A DNA stretch of 64,000 bases from the NCBI RefSeq assembly GCF_002807665.1, contig NZ_PEAY01000001.1, positions 558,001-622,000 on the forward strand. Direction: 5' to 3'. Origin of the DNA: Neoalteromonas facilis (GTDB taxonomy: Bacteria > Pseudomonadota > Gammaproteobacteria > Enterobacterales > Alteromonadaceae). The notes beneath the pieces were generated by a model. That model was not told the DNA's origin. It made no database searches and worked only from the letters and a program-made list of their open reading frames with translations. The position numbers were made by a program, and so were the translations under genes. This document shows positions 46,918 through 58,323 of this stretch, in pieces. Position 1 is the stretch's first letter; every line of letters begins with the position of its first letter.

Positions 46918-47785
46918 ACAGTCGACCTAACGTATTTTTAAGGTGTTGGTACGCTTCGCTTTGACTGTGGATCCAGTCAAAATGACCAATATTGTCGCCA
47001 TGGAAACGCTTAGATTGCGGATGTTTGTTCTGACTCTCGGGTACAATTGAGTCGCTTTTGCCCGTTAACAAATATAACGGCGGTACAATTTTCTTGTCAC
47101 GTGTGTTGGCTTTAGCATAGGCTTCAGGCGAGTCTTCAACAGACGCCCCCATAAAAGCAACACCGGCCTCTGAACAACTGGATTTAAGCTCACTGTAACT
47201 GGCCACATCGGTAATAGCCGCTAAGCCAATAACCGCATCTAAACGCAATGACGCATCTGTTGCGGCGAGCAACGCCAAGTGCCCCCCCGCTGAATGTCCA
47301 ACCAAGGCTAATGAACTTTTAGGATACTGATCTCGTACGGCTTTAACCGCATTGCGCACATCATTCAAACTGCCTGGCCAGCCGCCGCCTGGTTGTCCTG
47401 TCCTGCGATATTCAATGGCAAACACATTGTACCCGTCATCACTGAGTGCCGTGGCTAATGGGCGCACATGATCAACGCCGTATTCTTTTCGCCAGCATCC
47501 CCCATGCACAATGACAACACCTGCTCCGCCTGGATATATGCGGTCACGATTCTGACTCGCCCAAATTTCAATAAATTGATTCTCATCTTCGCCATATGTC
47601 ATCACACGGGTTGGTGAGCGCGATGGTAACTCTGTCACCGAGGCGAAGCTGACACCATGCAAGTATTGCTTTGGCTCGCCAGAGGCGTTAGCCAATGCAC
47701 CGTTAGACACAGACATCATCGCCAAAGGCGCACAAACTGACAATAATGCAATTGTTTTTATACGTTTTCGAATGCTTACTACCAT
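46910..47785 (-). CDS. Exported alpha/beta hydrolase, candidate kynurenine formamidase
   Basis: A 291-residue alpha/beta hydrolase with HGGCW oxyanion motif, nucleophile GHSAGG and plausible Asp (GKSDSIVP) and His (GHFDW). These match esterase/arylformamidase families, and its overlap with kynU makes hydrolysis of N-formylkynurenine the most economical role. However it carries an N-terminal signal peptide (to about ALANA), which would put it outside the cytoplasm, unusual for this reaction. An esterase of unrelated function remains possible. No tryptophan dioxygenase is adjacent. Ribosome site AAGGGA precedes the ATG. Confidence 0.7.
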   Translation of the reverse strand: MVVSIRKRIKTIALLSVCAPLAMMSVSNGALANASGEPKQYLHGVSFASVTELPSRSPTRVMTYGEDENQFIEIWASQNRDRIYPGGAGVVIVHGGCWRKEYGVDHVRPLATALSDDGYNVFAIEYRRTGQPGGGWPGSLNDVRNAVKAVRDQYPKSSLALVGHSAGGHLALLAATDASLRLDAVIGLAAITDVASYSELKSSCSEAGVAFMGASVEDSPEAYAKANTRDKKIVPPLYLLTGKSDSIVPESQNKHPQSKRFHGDNIGHFDWIHSQSEAYQHLKNTLGRLYE

Positions 47786-47798
47786 GTTATTCCCTTAT

Positions 47799-47828
47799 AA
47801 AAAAAGAGCACCGAGGGTGCCCTTTTTT
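47799..47828 (-). terminator. Rho-independent terminator of the thiolase gene
   Basis: Five A-T pairs, a G-C pair with a mismatch, and GCACC with GGTGC (loop GAG), with a T-run on the minus strand just after the thiolase stop. It separates the thiolase from the hydrolase-kynU operon. Confidence 0.85.
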
Positions 47829-47848
47829 ACAGATAAGTTACTCAATAA

Positions 47849-49024
47849 TCAACACAGTTCAACGGCAATTGCGGTTGCTTCACCACCACCAATACATAGC
47901 GCTGCAACGCCGCGCTTATGACCTTGCTGTTTCAAAGCGTGTAACAAGGTCACAATAATACGCGCACCAGAGGCACCAATGGGGTGACCTAGTGCACATG
48001 CGCCGCCTTTAATATTCACTTTGCTTTCATCCAGACCCAATTTGCTGATGGCAAGCATAGTAACCATCGCGAATGCTTCGTTGATTTCGAACAAATCTAC
48101 ATCGTCTTTATCCCAACCTGCCTTGGCCAATAGTTTTTCTATTGCCCCAACAGGCGCTACTGTGAATGCTTCAGGCTCAATAGAGTTAGTCGCATGCGCA
48201 ACGATTTTGGCTAACGGGCTTAATCCCATTGCATTGGCTTTAGATTCAGACATAACCAACAATGCTGCAGCACCATCTGAAATCGAACTTGAATTCGCAG
48301 CGGTAACCGTACCGTCTTTTTTAAACGCAGGACGCAGGCTAGGAATTTTCTCTGGGCGTGCACTGCCAGGACCTTCATCAGTATCAACCGTTACATCACC
48401 TTTACGGGTTTTGACTGTAACCGGCGTGATTTCGTCATTAAAAGTACCGTGTTCTATAGCAGTGTTGGCTTTGGATAGTGAGCTCAGCGCAAATTCATCC
48501 ATTTTTTCACGTGTAATGCCTTCATCGTCAGCAGTACCTTGTGCGAAACACCCCATCGCCTGACCATCATAAGCGTTTTCAAGGCCATCAAGCATCATGT
48601 GATCCATGACCTGACCATGCCCCATGCGCATACCCGCACGTGCTTTTGGTAGTATGTAAGGCGCATTGCTCATACTTTCCATACCGCCGGCTACGACGAC
48701 TTCAGCAGACCCTGCTTTAATCAAATCATGAGCCATCATCACAGCTTTCATACCAGAGCCACACACTTTATTGATAGTGGTTGCACCCGCCGAAAGCGGA
48801 AGTGATGCACCAATCGAGGCCTGACGCGCAGGCGCTTGGCCCAGGCCCGCTGGTAAAACGCAACCCATAATCACTTCATCAACATGCTCTAGCGCAACGC
48901 CGTCTAAAACCGCGCTAATTGCATGGCTGCCTAACTGGGTAGCGGGAACTGTAGACAAAGCTCCCATAAATCCGCCCATAGCGGTGCGTTTAGCTGCAAC
49001 AATGACTACTGAATCCTGACTCAT
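47849..49024 (-). CDS. Acetyl-CoA acetyltransferase (thiolase)
   Basis: A 391-residue thiolase with the acylated Cys88 (NKVCGSGMKAVM), the His347 motif GHPIGASGAR and the C-terminal CIGGGEATA (Cys377). It lies divergently from liuR; since liu genes end in acetoacetate and acetyl-CoA, a thiolase acting on acetoacetyl-CoA is a fitting neighbour, and it may share the liu control region. Confidence 0.92.
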   Translation of the reverse strand: MSQDSVVIVAAKRTAMGGFMGALSTVPATQLGSHAISAVLDGVALEHVDEVIMGCVLPAGLGQAPARQASIGASLPLSAGATTINKVCGSGMKAVMMAHDLIKAGSAEVVVAGGMESMSNAPYILPKARAGMRMGHGQVMDHMMLDGLENAYDGQAMGCFAQGTADDEGITREKMDEFALSSLSKANTAIEHGTFNDEITPVTVKTRKGDVTVDTDEGPGSARPEKIPSLRPAFKKDGTVTAANSSSISDGAAALLVMSESKANAMGLSPLAKIVAHATNSIEPEAFTVAPVGAIEKLLAKAGWDKDDVDLFEINEAFAMVTMLAISKLGLDESKVNIKGGACALGHPIGASGARIIVTLLHALKQQGHKRGVAALCIGGGEATAIAVELC

Positions 49025-49150
49025 ACTTGTACCTTCGTTTGAAATATTTGATTAACGCTAGCATTCGTATAGCAAATTTGACACACAACTTTGGTTCTAT
49101 GCACCCATAGATGTCCGATCAAGTTGACGAATGAAGTCGGCTACTTTACC

Positions 49151-49182
49151 TTTACGTTAACTTAGGTTTACGTAAACGTAAA
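49151..49182. promoter_or_regulatory. Tandem putative LiuR operators
   Basis: Two abutting 16-base units. The right one, TTTACGT-AA-ACGTAAA (49167-49182), is an almost perfect palindrome with 7-bp arms; the left one, TTTACGTTAACTTAGG (49151-49166), keeps the first half-site. They lie between the divergent thiolase and liuR genes and resemble the TTTACGTTAACGTAAA-like LiuR motif I recall for gammaproteobacteria. Confidence 0.65.
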
Positions 49183-49285
49183 CTTAGCGTTTAAAAAACG
49201 TGAGGACAAGCAAAAAGTCATTACTCAATGAAGATGAATAGACTCATTGCGTAAACTTTTACTAACGCTCAGGACAACAGTACAT

Positions 49286-49681
49286 ATGAATGAAAAGACT
49301 TTCACTATAGGCGAATTGGCCAAGGTATTTGATATCACACCGCGCTCAATCCGTTTTTATGAAGAGCAAGAACTGCTTCAACCTGAACGTGTTGGCCAAT
49401 CTCGCGTCTACCGGACTAAAGATAAAGTCCGTTTGAAGTTGATCTTACGTGGGAAGCGCCTAGGCTTCTCTCTAGCCGAAGTAAAAAATTTATTCGAGTT
49501 GTATGACTCAAACCCAAACTCCGCAGCGCAGTTAACTGCAATGCTTAAAATGACAGAACAAAAACGCGCAACCTTGCGACAGCAGTTAGACGACATTCAA
49601 ATGCTAATGAATGAACTGGATGAAGTAGAAAGTCGTTGCCGTGATGAATTAAGCGAATTAGAACGAGGAAAAATCGCATGA
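49286..49681 (+). CDS. liuR: MerR-family regulator of leucine catabolism, LiuR
   Basis: A 131-residue MerR-type regulator: HTH '[29 protein letters not shown]' and a helical dimerisation segment after residue 75. As the first gene of the liu operon it is the expected LiuR, a repressor of branched-chain acyl-CoA degradation. The stop overlaps the liuA start (ATGA). ATG 49286 gives the family N-terminus; the frame extends upstream to 49247. Confidence 0.92.
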   Translation: MNEKTFTIGELAKVFDITPRSIRFYEEQELLQPERVGQSRVYRTKDKVRLKLILRGKRLGFSLAEVKNLFELYDSNPNSAAQLTAMLKMTEQKRATLRQQLDDIQMLMNELDEVESRCRDELSELERGKIA

Positions 49682-50847
49682 ATACCCCTTACCCTACTCT
49701 CAATTTCGGCCTTGGCGAAGACATTGATATGTTGCGTGAGCACGTTTATCAATTCGCTCAAGGTGAGATCGCGCCGCTGGCGGAAAAGGCAGATGAAAAC
49801 AACGCATTCCCAAATGAATTGTGGCCTAAGCTAGGTGAAATGGGTTTGTTGGGCATCACCGTTTCAGAAGAATTCGGCGGTTCTGACATGGGCTATTTGG
49901 CCCACACTATTGCGATGGAAGAAGTCAGTCGTGCTTCTGCCGGTATCGGCCTTAGCTATGGTGCACATTCAAATTTATGCGTAAACCAAATTTTCAAAAA
50001 TGGTAACGCTGAACAACGCGCTAAATACCTGCCTAAACTTGTTTCTGGTGAGCATATTGGTGCGTTAGCCATGAGTGAGCCGAATGCAGGTTCAGACGTT
50101 GTGAGCATGAAACTACGTGCCGAGAAAAAAGGTGACCGTTATATCCTCAATGGTAATAAAATGTGGATCACCAACGGTCCTGATGCCAATACCTATGTTA
50201 TCTACGCTAAAACAGACGTCAATGCAGGTCCTCGTGGTATCACAGCATTTATCGTAGAGCGTGACTTCCCAGGATTCAGCCAGGCGCAAAAACTCGATAA
50301 GTTAGGTATGCGTTCATCTAATACCTGTGAACTTGTTTTTGAAGACTGTGAAGTACCTGAAGAGAATATTCTTGGCGAAGAAGGCGGCGGTGTTCGCGTA
50401 TTAATGAGCGGTTTGGATTACGAGCGCTTGGTATTGTCCGGCGGTCCACTCGGCATTATGCAGGCGTGTATGGATATCGTTGTTCCTTACATTCATGACC
50501 GTAAGCAGTTTGGGCAATCTATTGGTGAATTCCAATTGGTTCAGGGCAAAGTTGCTGACATGTACACACAAATGAATGCTGCGCGCGCCTATGTGTACGC
50601 AGTTGCACGTTCTTGCGATCGCGGCGAAACCACACGTAAAGATGCTGCCGGCGCAATTTTATATTCAGCAGAGCTTGCCACCAAGATGGCACTAGATGCC
50701 ATTCAGCTATTAGGTGGAAATGGGTACATCAATGAGTACCCCACAGGACGCTTGTTACGTGATGCCAAACTGTATGAAATCGGTGCCGGTACATCAGAAA
50801 TCCGCCGCATGTTGGTCGGGCGTGAACTATTTAAAGAGTCTGCCTAA
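49678..50847 (+). CDS. liuA: Isovaleryl-CoA dehydrogenase
   Basis: A 389-residue FAD acyl-CoA dehydrogenase catalysing isovaleryl-CoA to 3-methylcrotonyl-CoA, step three of leucine breakdown. Visible are '[16 protein letters not shown]', '[16 protein letters not shown]' and '[20 protein letters not shown]', where the Glu in DYERL matches the isovaleryl-CoA dehydrogenase-type catalytic base. Overlaps liuR by four bases and precedes liuB by 11. Confidence 0.94.
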   Translation: MNTPYPTLNFGLGEDIDMLREHVYQFAQGEIAPLAEKADENNAFPNELWPKLGEMGLLGITVSEEFGGSDMGYLAHTIAMEEVSRASAGIGLSYGAHSNLCVNQIFKNGNAEQRAKYLPKLVSGEHIGALAMSEPNAGSDVVSMKLRAEKKGDRYILNGNKMWITNGPDANTYVIYAKTDVNAGPRGITAFIVERDFPGFSQAQKLDKLGMRSSNTCELVFEDCEVPEENILGEEGGGVRVLMSGLDYERLVLSGGPLGIMQACMDIVVPYIHDRKQFGQSIGEFQLVQGKVADMYTQMNAARAYVYAVARSCDRGETTRKDAAGAILYSAELATKMALDAIQLLGGNGYINEYPTGRLLRDAKLYEIGAGTSEIRRMLVGRELFKESA

Positions 50848-50858
50848 GGAGAGATCGC

Positions 50859-52466
50859 GTGCCTCGCATCATTAGTCAAATAAACGTTAATAGTCAGGCT
50901 TTTGCTGACAACCAAGCGCACATGCAACATCAAGTTGATGATCTGCGCGAAAAGGTCGCTCAAATTAAGTTAGGCGGCGGTGAAAAAGCGAACCAGCGCC
51001 ATCTGGATCGCGGTAAACTGTTACCCCGCGAACGTATCAACGTTTTGCTCGACCCAGGTTCACCGTTTCTTGAAATTGGCCAGCTTGCGGCCTGGGACGT
51101 ATACGATGATTACGTCCCAAGTGCGGGTGTTATTGCTGGTATAGGTATCATTAACGGTATCGAATGTATGGTCGTAGCCAATGATGCTACGGTGAAAGGT
51201 GGTACCTACTACCCTCTCACCGTTAAAAAGCACCTGCGCGCCCAAACGATTGCAGAACAAAATAACCTTCCCTGTGTTTACTTAGTCGATTCTGGCGGTG
51301 CTAACCTACCTCGCCAAGACGACGTCTTTCCCGATCGGGAACACTTTGGACGGATCTTCTTCAATCAAGCCAACATGTCGGCGCAAAACATCCCTCAGAT
51401 AGCGGTTGTTATGGGCTCTTGTACCGCAGGTGGTGCTTATGTTCCAGCAATGGCAGATGAATCTATCATTGTTAAAAACCAAGGCACTATTTTCTTAGGT
51501 GGGCCCCCTTTGGTAAAAGCTGCGACAGGTGAAGTTGTGACTGCCGAGGAACTTGGTGGTGGTGATGTGCACTGTCGTACATCGGGCGTTGTCGATCATC
51601 TCGCCAATAACGATCACCATGCACTGTCATTGGCGCGTAATGCGATTGCTCGTTTAAACCGTAAGAAGCACTATGACATTGATGTTTTGCCTTCACGTGA
51701 ACCCGCGTACGCACCCGAGGAGATCTATGGCGTTGTGCCTAAAGACACACGTCAGCCTTATGATGTGAAAGAAATTATCGCGCGTATCGTAGATGCTTCA
51801 GAGTTTGATGAGTTTAAAGCTTTGTTTGGCACCACGTTAGTGTGCGGATTTGCGCGCATTTACGGATTCCCTGTCGGCATCGTGGCCAACAACGGTATTC
51901 TTTTCTCTGAGTCGGCGCAAAAAGGCGCTCACTTCATAGAATTATGCGCACAGCGCAAGATCCCATTAGTCTTCTTACAAAATATCACCGGCTTTATGGT
52001 CGGGAAGCAGTATGAAGCTGGCGGTATTGCGAAACACGGCGCGAAAATGGTAACCGCGGTTGCTTGTGCCAAAGTCCCTAAATTAACGGTTTTGATCGGC
52101 GGTAGCTTCGGCGCTGGTAACTATGGCATGTGCGGCCGCGCGTATGATCCGCGCTTCTTATTTATGTGGCCTAACGCTCGCATTTCCGTAATGGGTGGCG
52201 AGCAAGCAGCTGGCGTACTCGCACAGGTTAAACGCGACCAAAAAGAACGCAGCGGTGAATCATGGAGCACAGAAGAAGAAAGTGCATTTAAACAGCCGAT
52301 TATCGACACCTACGAGCAACAAGGTCACCCCTACTACGCATCTGCTCGTTTGTGGGATGATGGAGTTATTGATCCGGCTGATACACGCAGAGTGCTTGGC
52401 CTTTCTTTGTCTGCGGCGCTGAATAAACCAATTGAAGATACGCAGTTTGGCGTATTTAGAATGTAA
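50859..52466 (+). CDS. liuB: Methylcrotonyl-CoA carboxylase, carboxyltransferase subunit
   Basis: A 535-residue carboxyltransferase that passes CO2 from biotin to 3-methylcrotonyl-CoA. Blocks include '[21 protein letters not shown]' and '[28 protein letters not shown]'. It pairs with LiuD. The start is GTG with AAGGAGAG upstream, chosen because it gives the conserved N-terminus. Confidence 0.95.
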   Translation: MPRIISQINVNSQAFADNQAHMQHQVDDLREKVAQIKLGGGEKANQRHLDRGKLLPRERINVLLDPGSPFLEIGQLAAWDVYDDYVPSAGVIAGIGIINGIECMVVANDATVKGGTYYPLTVKKHLRAQTIAEQNNLPCVYLVDSGGANLPRQDDVFPDREHFGRIFFNQANMSAQNIPQIAVVMGSCTAGGAYVPAMADESIIVKNQGTIFLGGPPLVKAATGEVVTAEELGGGDVHCRTSGVVDHLANNDHHALSLARNAIARLNRKKHYDIDVLPSREPAYAPEEIYGVVPKDTRQPYDVKEIIARIVDASEFDEFKALFGTTLVCGFARIYGFPVGIVANNGILFSESAQKGAHFIELCAQRKIPLVFLQNITGFMVGKQYEAGGIAKHGAKMVTAVACAKVPKLTVLIGGSFGAGNYGMCGRAYDPRFLFMWPNARISVMGGEQAAGVLAQVKRDQKERSGESWSTEEESAFKQPIIDTYEQQGHPYYASARLWDDGVIDPADTRRVLGLSLSAALNKPIEDTQFGVFRM

Positions 52467-52476
52467 GGTAAGCCAC

Positions 52477-53277
52477 ATGACTGAACTAACACATGTAAGT
52501 TATACACTGGATTCACGTGGTGTTATTACCATTACGTTGGAACGCCCAGAAAAACACAATGCGTTTGATGACATTATGATCAGTGAATTGCGCCAATGCT
52601 TTGATAGAGCCAGCAATGAGCCAACTGCACGCGCATTAATTCTTGCATCAAAAGGTAAGAGCTTTTGTGCCGGCGCGGATTTAGGCTGGATGCAACGCAT
52701 GGCATCGTACACCTATGAACAAAACAAAGCCGACGCTGGTGAACTTGCCGCCATGTTTGATGCGCTATACAGGGTTCCGGTACCAACAATAGCACGTGTA
52801 CAAGGTGCTGCGTTTGGTGGTGCTGTAGGGCTTATTGCCTGCTGTGATATCGCAATTGCAAACAAGCTCAGCAAATTCTGCTTAAGCGAAGTCAAAATCG
52901 GCCTAATTCCAGCCACTATTTCGCCTTACGTCATTGAAGCCATGGGCGCTCGTGTCGCTAAGCGCTATTTTATGACGGCAGAGGTCTTCTCATCTCGCAG
53001 AGCACGGCGTTTAGGTTTAGTCAGTGAATGCGTAACAGATGAAGAGTTAGACAGTACGATTGAAGATATTATTAGCAATCTGTTGGCTAACGGTCCAGAC
53101 GCAGTCAAATTGGCTAAAACATTAGCGGCAGACGTTGCGGGCAAACCCATTGATAGTGCATTAATGACAATGACCAGCGAATTAATTGCCAAAGTTCGTG
53201 TATCCGATGAAGGTCAGGAAGGCTTAAACGCATTTTTGCAAAAGCGCACACCAGCATGGCGTGAGGACAACGCATGA
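52477..53277 (+). CDS. liuC: Methylglutaconyl-CoA hydratase
   Basis: A 266-residue crotonase-fold enzyme that hydrates 3-methylglutaconyl-CoA to HMG-CoA. The oxyanion-hole segments 'GKSFCAGADLGWMQRM' and 'GAAFGGAVGLIACCDIAIA' are clear. AAGGT before the ATG supports 52477; the longer frame from 52432 overlaps liuB. The stop overlaps the liuD start by four bases. Confidence 0.93.
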   Translation: MTELTHVSYTLDSRGVITITLERPEKHNAFDDIMISELRQCFDRASNEPTARALILASKGKSFCAGADLGWMQRMASYTYEQNKADAGELAAMFDALYRVPVPTIARVQGAAFGGAVGLIACCDIAIANKLSKFCLSEVKIGLIPATISPYVIEAMGARVAKRYFMTAEVFSSRRARRLGLVSECVTDEELDSTIEDIISNLLANGPDAVKLAKTLAADVAGKPIDSALMTMTSELIAKVRVSDEGQEGLNAFLQKRTPAWREDNA

Positions 53278-55262
53278 TCACAAAATTATTAATTGCTAAC
53301 CGAGGCGAAATTACTTGCCGCATTATCCGCACCGCGAAACGGTTAGGCATTGCCACGGTTGCTGTTTATTCAGATGCAGATGCAAATGCACTGCACGTTC
53401 AACTGGCTGATGAAGCTATTCATATTGGTGGATCCGCTTCAAAAGACAGCTATTTACGCAGTGAGCGTATTATTGAAGCGGCGAAACAAACCGGGGCAGA
53501 TGCCATTCACCCGGGTTATGGATTTCTGTCAGAGAATGCTTTATTTGCGCAGCAATGCCACGACAACAATATTATTTTCGTTGGTCCGCCAATCAATGCA
53601 ATTGAAGCCATGGGATCTAAATCTGCGGCTAAAACCATCATGGAAGCCGCCAAGGTTCCGCTAGTACCGGGTTATCATGGAACAGATCAGAGCGTTGAAA
53701 CCCTCAGACAAGCCGCTGATAGCATTGGCTACCCGGTATTATTGAAAGCCGCTGCCGGTGGTGGCGGTAAAGGTATGCGCCAAGTCCACAGCGCAAAAGA
53801 GTTTGATGAAGGCTTGGCCGCTGCTAAACGAGAAGCCATGTCGAGCTTTAGTGATGACATCATGCTCGTTGAAAAATACTTAACTCAACCGCGTCACGTT
53901 GAGATCCAAGTATTTTGTGACCAAACAGGTAATGGTGTTTATCTATTCGAACGCGATTGTTCAGTTCAACGTCGCCACCAGAAAGTTATTGAAGAAGCCC
54001 CGGCCCCTGGCATGAGTGAAGACATTCGCCAGCAAATGGGTGAAGCGGCGCTTAAAGCCGCGAAAGCAATCAACTATGTTGGTGCGGGGACGGTTGAGTT
54101 TTTACTCGATGTAGATGGCAGCTTCTACTTCATGGAAATGAACACTCGTTTGCAGGTAGAGCACCCTGTAACCGAGATGATTACTGGCCAAGATCTGGTT
54201 GAGTGGCAGTTACGCGTAGCCAGCGGAGAACCCCTTCCTTGTATGCAAGACCAGCTCACCATGCACGGTCATGCTTTTGAGGCTCGTGTTTACGCTGAAG
54301 ACCCTAATAATGAATTTTTACCTGCAACTGGGGTATTAAGCACCTTAAGACCGCCGCAGGAAAATCGTTTTGTACGCGTCGATACTGGTGTTGTTGAAGG
54401 CGATAGCGTGTCGGTATTCTATGACCCCATGATTGCAAAACTAATCGTGTGGGATGAAGACAGGGATAAAGCGTTAAATCGTTTGGCCATTGCATTGCGT
54501 GAATATCACGTACACGGTGTAACGACTAATATCGAATTCCTTTACAACATTGCATCTTCATCACCCTTCCGCGAAGCGAAGTTAACCACAGGCTTTATCG
54601 ATGAACATTACGATTCGCTATTTTCTGCCAGTTTACGGGGTGGAAAAGAGTTGGTTGTGTATGCAGCGTTAGCCACGCTGTTGACTCAAACACAACAGCA
54701 TCAACCTGTTTCGCCAGCGCATGTATTGGATGGTTGGCGCGCGAATGAACTGCACCAACAACATATTCAGCTAAGCCTGAATGATGGTTCACTAGTTGAC
54801 GTTAGCGCGAGCTTTATTCCTGGTCGCACCCTACCCACTTGGCGTATTGACATTGATGGCCAATCGCATACGTGCAGCGGTCAGCTCGTCGATGGCATTC
54901 TTGATGCGAATGTCGATGGTCACCGCAAACAATTGACTTTGGCACAACAAGATAACGCATATCAGTTATTTACTGACCGCTATTCCATGCAATTTAGCCT
55001 AGTCCTACCGGATTTGGGCATCGAAGACGATGACGCCAATCAGGGTGGATTGACGGCCCCTATGAACGGCACAATCGTGACCTTACTCGTAGAGCCAGGC
55101 CAAAACGTCGAAAAAGGTACGTCGCTAATGATCATGGAAGCGATGAAGATGGAACACGCTATCAAAGCTCCGTCCAACGGTCGTGTGGTCGAGTTCTATT
55201 TCGATGCTGGCGCACTGGTTGATGGTGGCGCTGCATTGTTGGAGTTTGATGCGGATGAATAG
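53274..55262 (+). CDS. liuD: Methylcrotonyl-CoA carboxylase, biotin-containing subunit
   Basis: A 662-residue protein with biotin carboxylase (ATP-grasp '[16 protein letters not shown]', '[14 protein letters not shown]') followed by a BCCP domain whose biotinylated lysine is Lys625 in EAMKMEH. It carboxylates its biotin and works with LiuB. The end overlaps liuE. Confidence 0.95.
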   Translation: MITKLLIANRGEITCRIIRTAKRLGIATVAVYSDADANALHVQLADEAIHIGGSASKDSYLRSERIIEAAKQTGADAIHPGYGFLSENALFAQQCHDNNIIFVGPPINAIEAMGSKSAAKTIMEAAKVPLVPGYHGTDQSVETLRQAADSIGYPVLLKAAAGGGGKGMRQVHSAKEFDEGLAAAKREAMSSFSDDIMLVEKYLTQPRHVEIQVFCDQTGNGVYLFERDCSVQRRHQKVIEEAPAPGMSEDIRQQMGEAALKAAKAINYVGAGTVEFLLDVDGSFYFMEMNTRLQVEHPVTEMITGQDLVEWQLRVASGEPLPCMQDQLTMHGHAFEARVYAEDPNNEFLPATGVLSTLRPPQENRFVRVDTGVVEGDSVSVFYDPMIAKLIVWDEDRDKALNRLAIALREYHVHGVTTNIEFLYNIASSSPFREAKLTTGFIDEHYDSLFSASLRGGKELVVYAALATLLTQTQQHQPVSPAHVLDGWRANELHQQHIQLSLNDGSLVDVSASFIPGRTLPTWRIDIDGQSHTCSGQLVDGILDANVDGHRKQLTLAQQDNAYQLFTDRYSMQFSLVLPDLGIEDDDANQGGLTAPMNGTIVTLLVEPGQNVEKGTSLMIMEAMKMEHAIKAPSNGRVVEFYFDAGALVDGGAALLEFDADE

Positions 55263-56163
55263 CATTCAATATCCTACTGATGTCAGTATCGTAGAAGTGG
55301 GACCTCGTGATGGCCTGCAAAATGAAAAGTCACTGATCCCACTCTCTGACAAACTGGCACTGGTTGATGCTTTAGCCCAAGCAGGTCTGAAGCGTATTGA
55401 AACCGGTAGTTTTGTGTCACCCAAATGGGTGCCACAAATGGCTGATAGTGCTGAAATATTCAAGCAAATTAAGCGTCATGATGGCGTTACATATTCGGCA
55501 CTGACCCCCAACCTACGCGGATTTGAGGGCGCGCTTGAAAGTGGTGCCGATGAAGTCGCCATATTTGGTGCTGCATCGGAGTCATTTTCACAAAAGAACA
55601 TAAACTGCTCGATTGCAGAAAGTCTTGCCCGCTTTAAAGACGTAATGCAAGCCGCCAAAGAACACAACCTAAAAGTGCGCGGATACGTATCCTGTGTTTT
55701 GGGCTGTCCATATGAAGGTGAGATCGCCGAAAGTGCTGTTGCAGAAGTCAGTCAAGCACTCTATGAAATGGGATGCTATGAGATTTCATTGGGCGACACC
55801 ATTGGTGTTGGTACGCCGCTAAAAACCCAACGCATGCTAGATGCGGTGATGAACGTTGTGCCCAAAGACGCACTGGCTGTGCATTTTCATGACACCTATG
55901 GTCAAGCATTAGCCAATATTCTGGTTGCACTGGAAAACGGTATTTCAACTATCGACAGTGCCGTTGCTGGACTCGGTGGCTGCCCCTATGCAAAGGGAGC
56001 AAGCGGCAACGTTGCCACTGAAGATGTGATTTATATGCTCAATGGCATGGGGATCCGCACGGGTGTTGATATCGATAAATTAGCAAAAGCCGGTCAGGCG
56101 ATTACCACGAGCTTGGGCAAAGCGAATCAATCAAAAGTGGCCAATGCACTACTCGCTCGCTAG
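55255..56163 (+). CDS. liuE: Hydroxymethylglutaryl-CoA lyase
   Basis: A 302-residue TIM-barrel lyase that splits HMG-CoA into acetoacetate and acetyl-CoA, the last step of the pathway. Signature motifs: [11 protein letters not shown], '[17 protein letters not shown]' and the HMGL motif '[21 protein letters not shown]' with the active-site Cys. The start ATG 55255 overlaps the liuD end. Its TAG stop shares four bases (CTAG) with the convergent MFS gene. Confidence 0.95.
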   Translation: MNSIQYPTDVSIVEVGPRDGLQNEKSLIPLSDKLALVDALAQAGLKRIETGSFVSPKWVPQMADSAEIFKQIKRHDGVTYSALTPNLRGFEGALESGADEVAIFGAASESFSQKNINCSIAESLARFKDVMQAAKEHNLKVRGYVSCVLGCPYEGEIAESAVAEVSQALYEMGCYEISLGDTIGVGTPLKTQRMLDAVMNVVPKDALAVHFHDTYGQALANILVALENGISTIDSAVAGLGGCPYAKGASGNVATEDVIYMLNGMGIRTGVDIDKLAKAGQAITTSLGKANQSKVANALLAR

Positions 56164-57356
56164 TCTTTTTCTTTTGCGAGGGTGAACGTCATGGCGACTC
56201 CCAGAGTCAGCATGGCGGTCATGATCACGACAACACCCTCGCCCAACCATGGCTGAAGCGCCGCATACACCGCGCCAACAATCAATAAAACCAGTCCAAT
56301 TATAGTGTTTGCACTGCCGACCAACTCGGTGCGTGACTGGCCTTCCTCAATATCTAAAGTGTAGGTCTTGCGACCATTACGCACGCCGGTATGAGCGATA
56401 GACAGTAGGAAGAATAGCCCTATGGATAACCACAACTCATCCGGTTGCAATAGCAATAACCCAACACACGCCGAAACAGCCATCCCACCTGATAAACGCA
56501 ATGTCGATCTAGCGCTTTTATCCGATAATTTGCCCCACAGTCTCGCGGCCACTAATGCCGCTAACGCCTCTGCCACAAGGTAATAAAGCGCCAAACGCTC
56601 CGCTACAGACGATTGAGAGAGCATAAAAAATGGGGCTACCAGTGCTGAGTGAGTAAAAATGGCTCTTACCAGAATAAACCTGCGCGCTTTTTTTGATAGT
56701 TGCGGCAATAGGTTTTGCAATGCAGGACCTTTTTTATCCTGTTCAACATCCGGCATAACCTCTGTTCGTATTGGCCACATCAAAAAAATTGCCGTCCCCA
56801 CCATTAAGGCAGACAGTAGCGCAAGCAACAGCAGTGAGTTTTGCTCTTGAAACACCGGATATATGGCGATGGGAAGTGCGATGACGATCGAGAGAACCCC
56901 AGACAGCATAGTGGTATTACCGATTAAACTGCCACGTCGTCCTTTCTCGACAACATCCGCCTGAATGTCTTTAACCGTCAAAGAGGAGCATGCACGACCA
57001 ATACTATAAATTGCAATAGTCGCTAGAAATAGCAAGGCAAATAGAAAAGCGTGGATTTGAGTATGGCCATGCATGGCATACCAGCACATACCGATTAATC
57101 CAATGGTACACAACAATTGCACACACATACCCATTCGCCACACCCAATAGCGTTTAGAGTAATTGCGCAAATATACGCTCAATGCGGCTTGGGGAAGTAA
57201 AGAGAAAGACTCTCTCACCGGAACTATCCAACCAACCAGCCAAGGTGGTAAACCCATGGCAAGCACCAATCCGGGTAACAATGTTTTTGCCGACAATAGA
57301 ATGCCGGCACACTTATTAACCGTCAGCGCAATAACAAGACGAATGTGTTCAGGCAA
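56160..57356 (-). CDS. MFS transporter
   Basis: A 398-residue membrane protein with about 12 hydrophobic segments and major-facilitator features, including 'LARIY..' style loops replaced here by '[30 protein letters not shown]'. Substrate cannot be told. It overlaps the desaturase gene by eight bases and is the last gene of a minus-strand SRPBCC-desaturase-MFS operon. Confidence 0.75.
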   Translation of the reverse strand: MPEHIRLVIALTVNKCAGILLSAKTLLPGLVLAMGLPPWLVGWIVPVRESFSLLPQAALSVYLRNYSKRYWVWRMGMCVQLLCTIGLIGMCWYAMHGHTQIHAFLFALLFLATIAIYSIGRACSSLTVKDIQADVVEKGRRGSLIGNTTMLSGVLSIVIALPIAIYPVFQEQNSLLLLALLSALMVGTAIFLMWPIRTEVMPDVEQDKKGPALQNLLPQLSKKARRFILVRAIFTHSALVAPFFMLSQSSVAERLALYYLVAEALAALVAARLWGKLSDKSARSTLRLSGGMAVSACVGLLLLQPDELWLSIGLFFLLSIAHTGVRNGRKTYTLDIEEGQSRTELVGSANTIIGLVLLIVGAVYAALQPWLGEGVVVIMTAMLTLGVAMTFTLAKEKD

Positions 57357-58302
57357 GTTTCTTCATTACCGCCATATAGTTCGGCAGGATTTCTGCGCCT
57401 TCTAATATGCCTTGCTCTTTCATGTACGCGTGTAGTTTCGCCAGATGATAAGGGGGCACCTGAGGCAGCCAATGATGTTCGATGTGGTAATTCACATGGT
57501 TTGGTGCCACCGTCAACCGTGCTAACCAGCCGGCATATACTGTGCGGGCATGTCGACGAGGATCAACATCCAACAGATCAGGTACACTTGCATGCTCTGC
57601 TGCATTTCTTACTCGGGAAAACAGTGAGAAGGTAGTGAAATATGCTACCCACCAAACCCCATACATCACCACATGGTTGATTAGCAAACAAAAACCCAGA
57701 ATAAGTGTATGCATGATCACAGGGCGGTAGAGTTGTTTCGCTAAGTTTTTCAGCACATTCACCAATCCTGGCCAGCGCATGTCGGTGGTTTTCTTATATG
57801 CCATATCGTATTCCAATACACCTGCGTGCATTAACAATACGGCAATAAAATTTTTTACACCGGTGATCCCCAAGCAATCACGAATGATTTTACGTCTTAA
57901 CGACGTTTTCTTAACCGGGTACGGTGCATAATTGGGATAGTCTGGATCGTTTTTGGTCCCGGCATTAGCATGGTGTTTTAAATGGTAATGCTGGTATCCA
58001 TCAAATTGGGCGAATATAGGTGCAGCACACAGCCAACGCCCCACCGTAACATTAGCTTGTTTGGACTTAAACAACGCATAGTGTGCGCAATCATGCATCA
58101 ATATGCCAAGACCAAGCTGGCGGTTGCCAAGTAAAGTGAGGCTTATCCCATACGCCAGCCAATGAGACCAGACAGCTGGGAGCGCTAATGCAAAGAGGAG
58201 CAATGAATAATTCACTAATAGCAGGTAACTGCCCTGCCAGTCAGAGCGCAGCATGAATGGACGTAGATTCAGCTTGCGAATAAGTTTTAAATGCTCTGCC
58301 AT
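57349..58302 (-). CDS. Membrane fatty acid desaturase
   Basis: A 317-residue di-iron membrane desaturase with the three histidine boxes HDCAH (70-74), HLKHH (107-111) and HIEHH (273-277), plus an extra 'NAAEH'. It introduces double bonds into acyl chains or related lipids; the fused or separate electron donor is not in the window. Preceded by the SRPBCC gene and overlapping the MFS gene, which suggests a lipid- or carotenoid-type modification unit. Confidence 0.85.
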   Translation of the reverse strand: MAEHLKLIRKLNLRPFMLRSDWQGSYLLLVNYSLLLFALALPAVWSHWLAYGISLTLLGNRQLGLGILMHDCAHYALFKSKQANVTVGRWLCAAPIFAQFDGYQHYHLKHHANAGTKNDPDYPNYAPYPVKKTSLRRKIIRDCLGITGVKNFIAVLLMHAGVLEYDMAYKKTTDMRWPGLVNVLKNLAKQLYRPVIMHTLILGFCLLINHVVMYGVWWVAYFTTFSLFSRVRNAAEHASVPDLLDVDPRRHARTVYAGWLARLTVAPNHVNYHIEHHWLPQVPPYHLAKLHAYMKEQGILEGAEILPNYMAVMKKLA

Positions 58303-58323
58303 CTTTACTTCACCTCAACTGCA

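Noticed and set aside
49678-56163. Citronellol/geranyl-CoA (atu) pathway instead of leucine
   Set aside because: The presence of liuR, isovaleryl-CoA dehydrogenase and HMG-CoA lyase in order matches the leucine/isovalerate operon.
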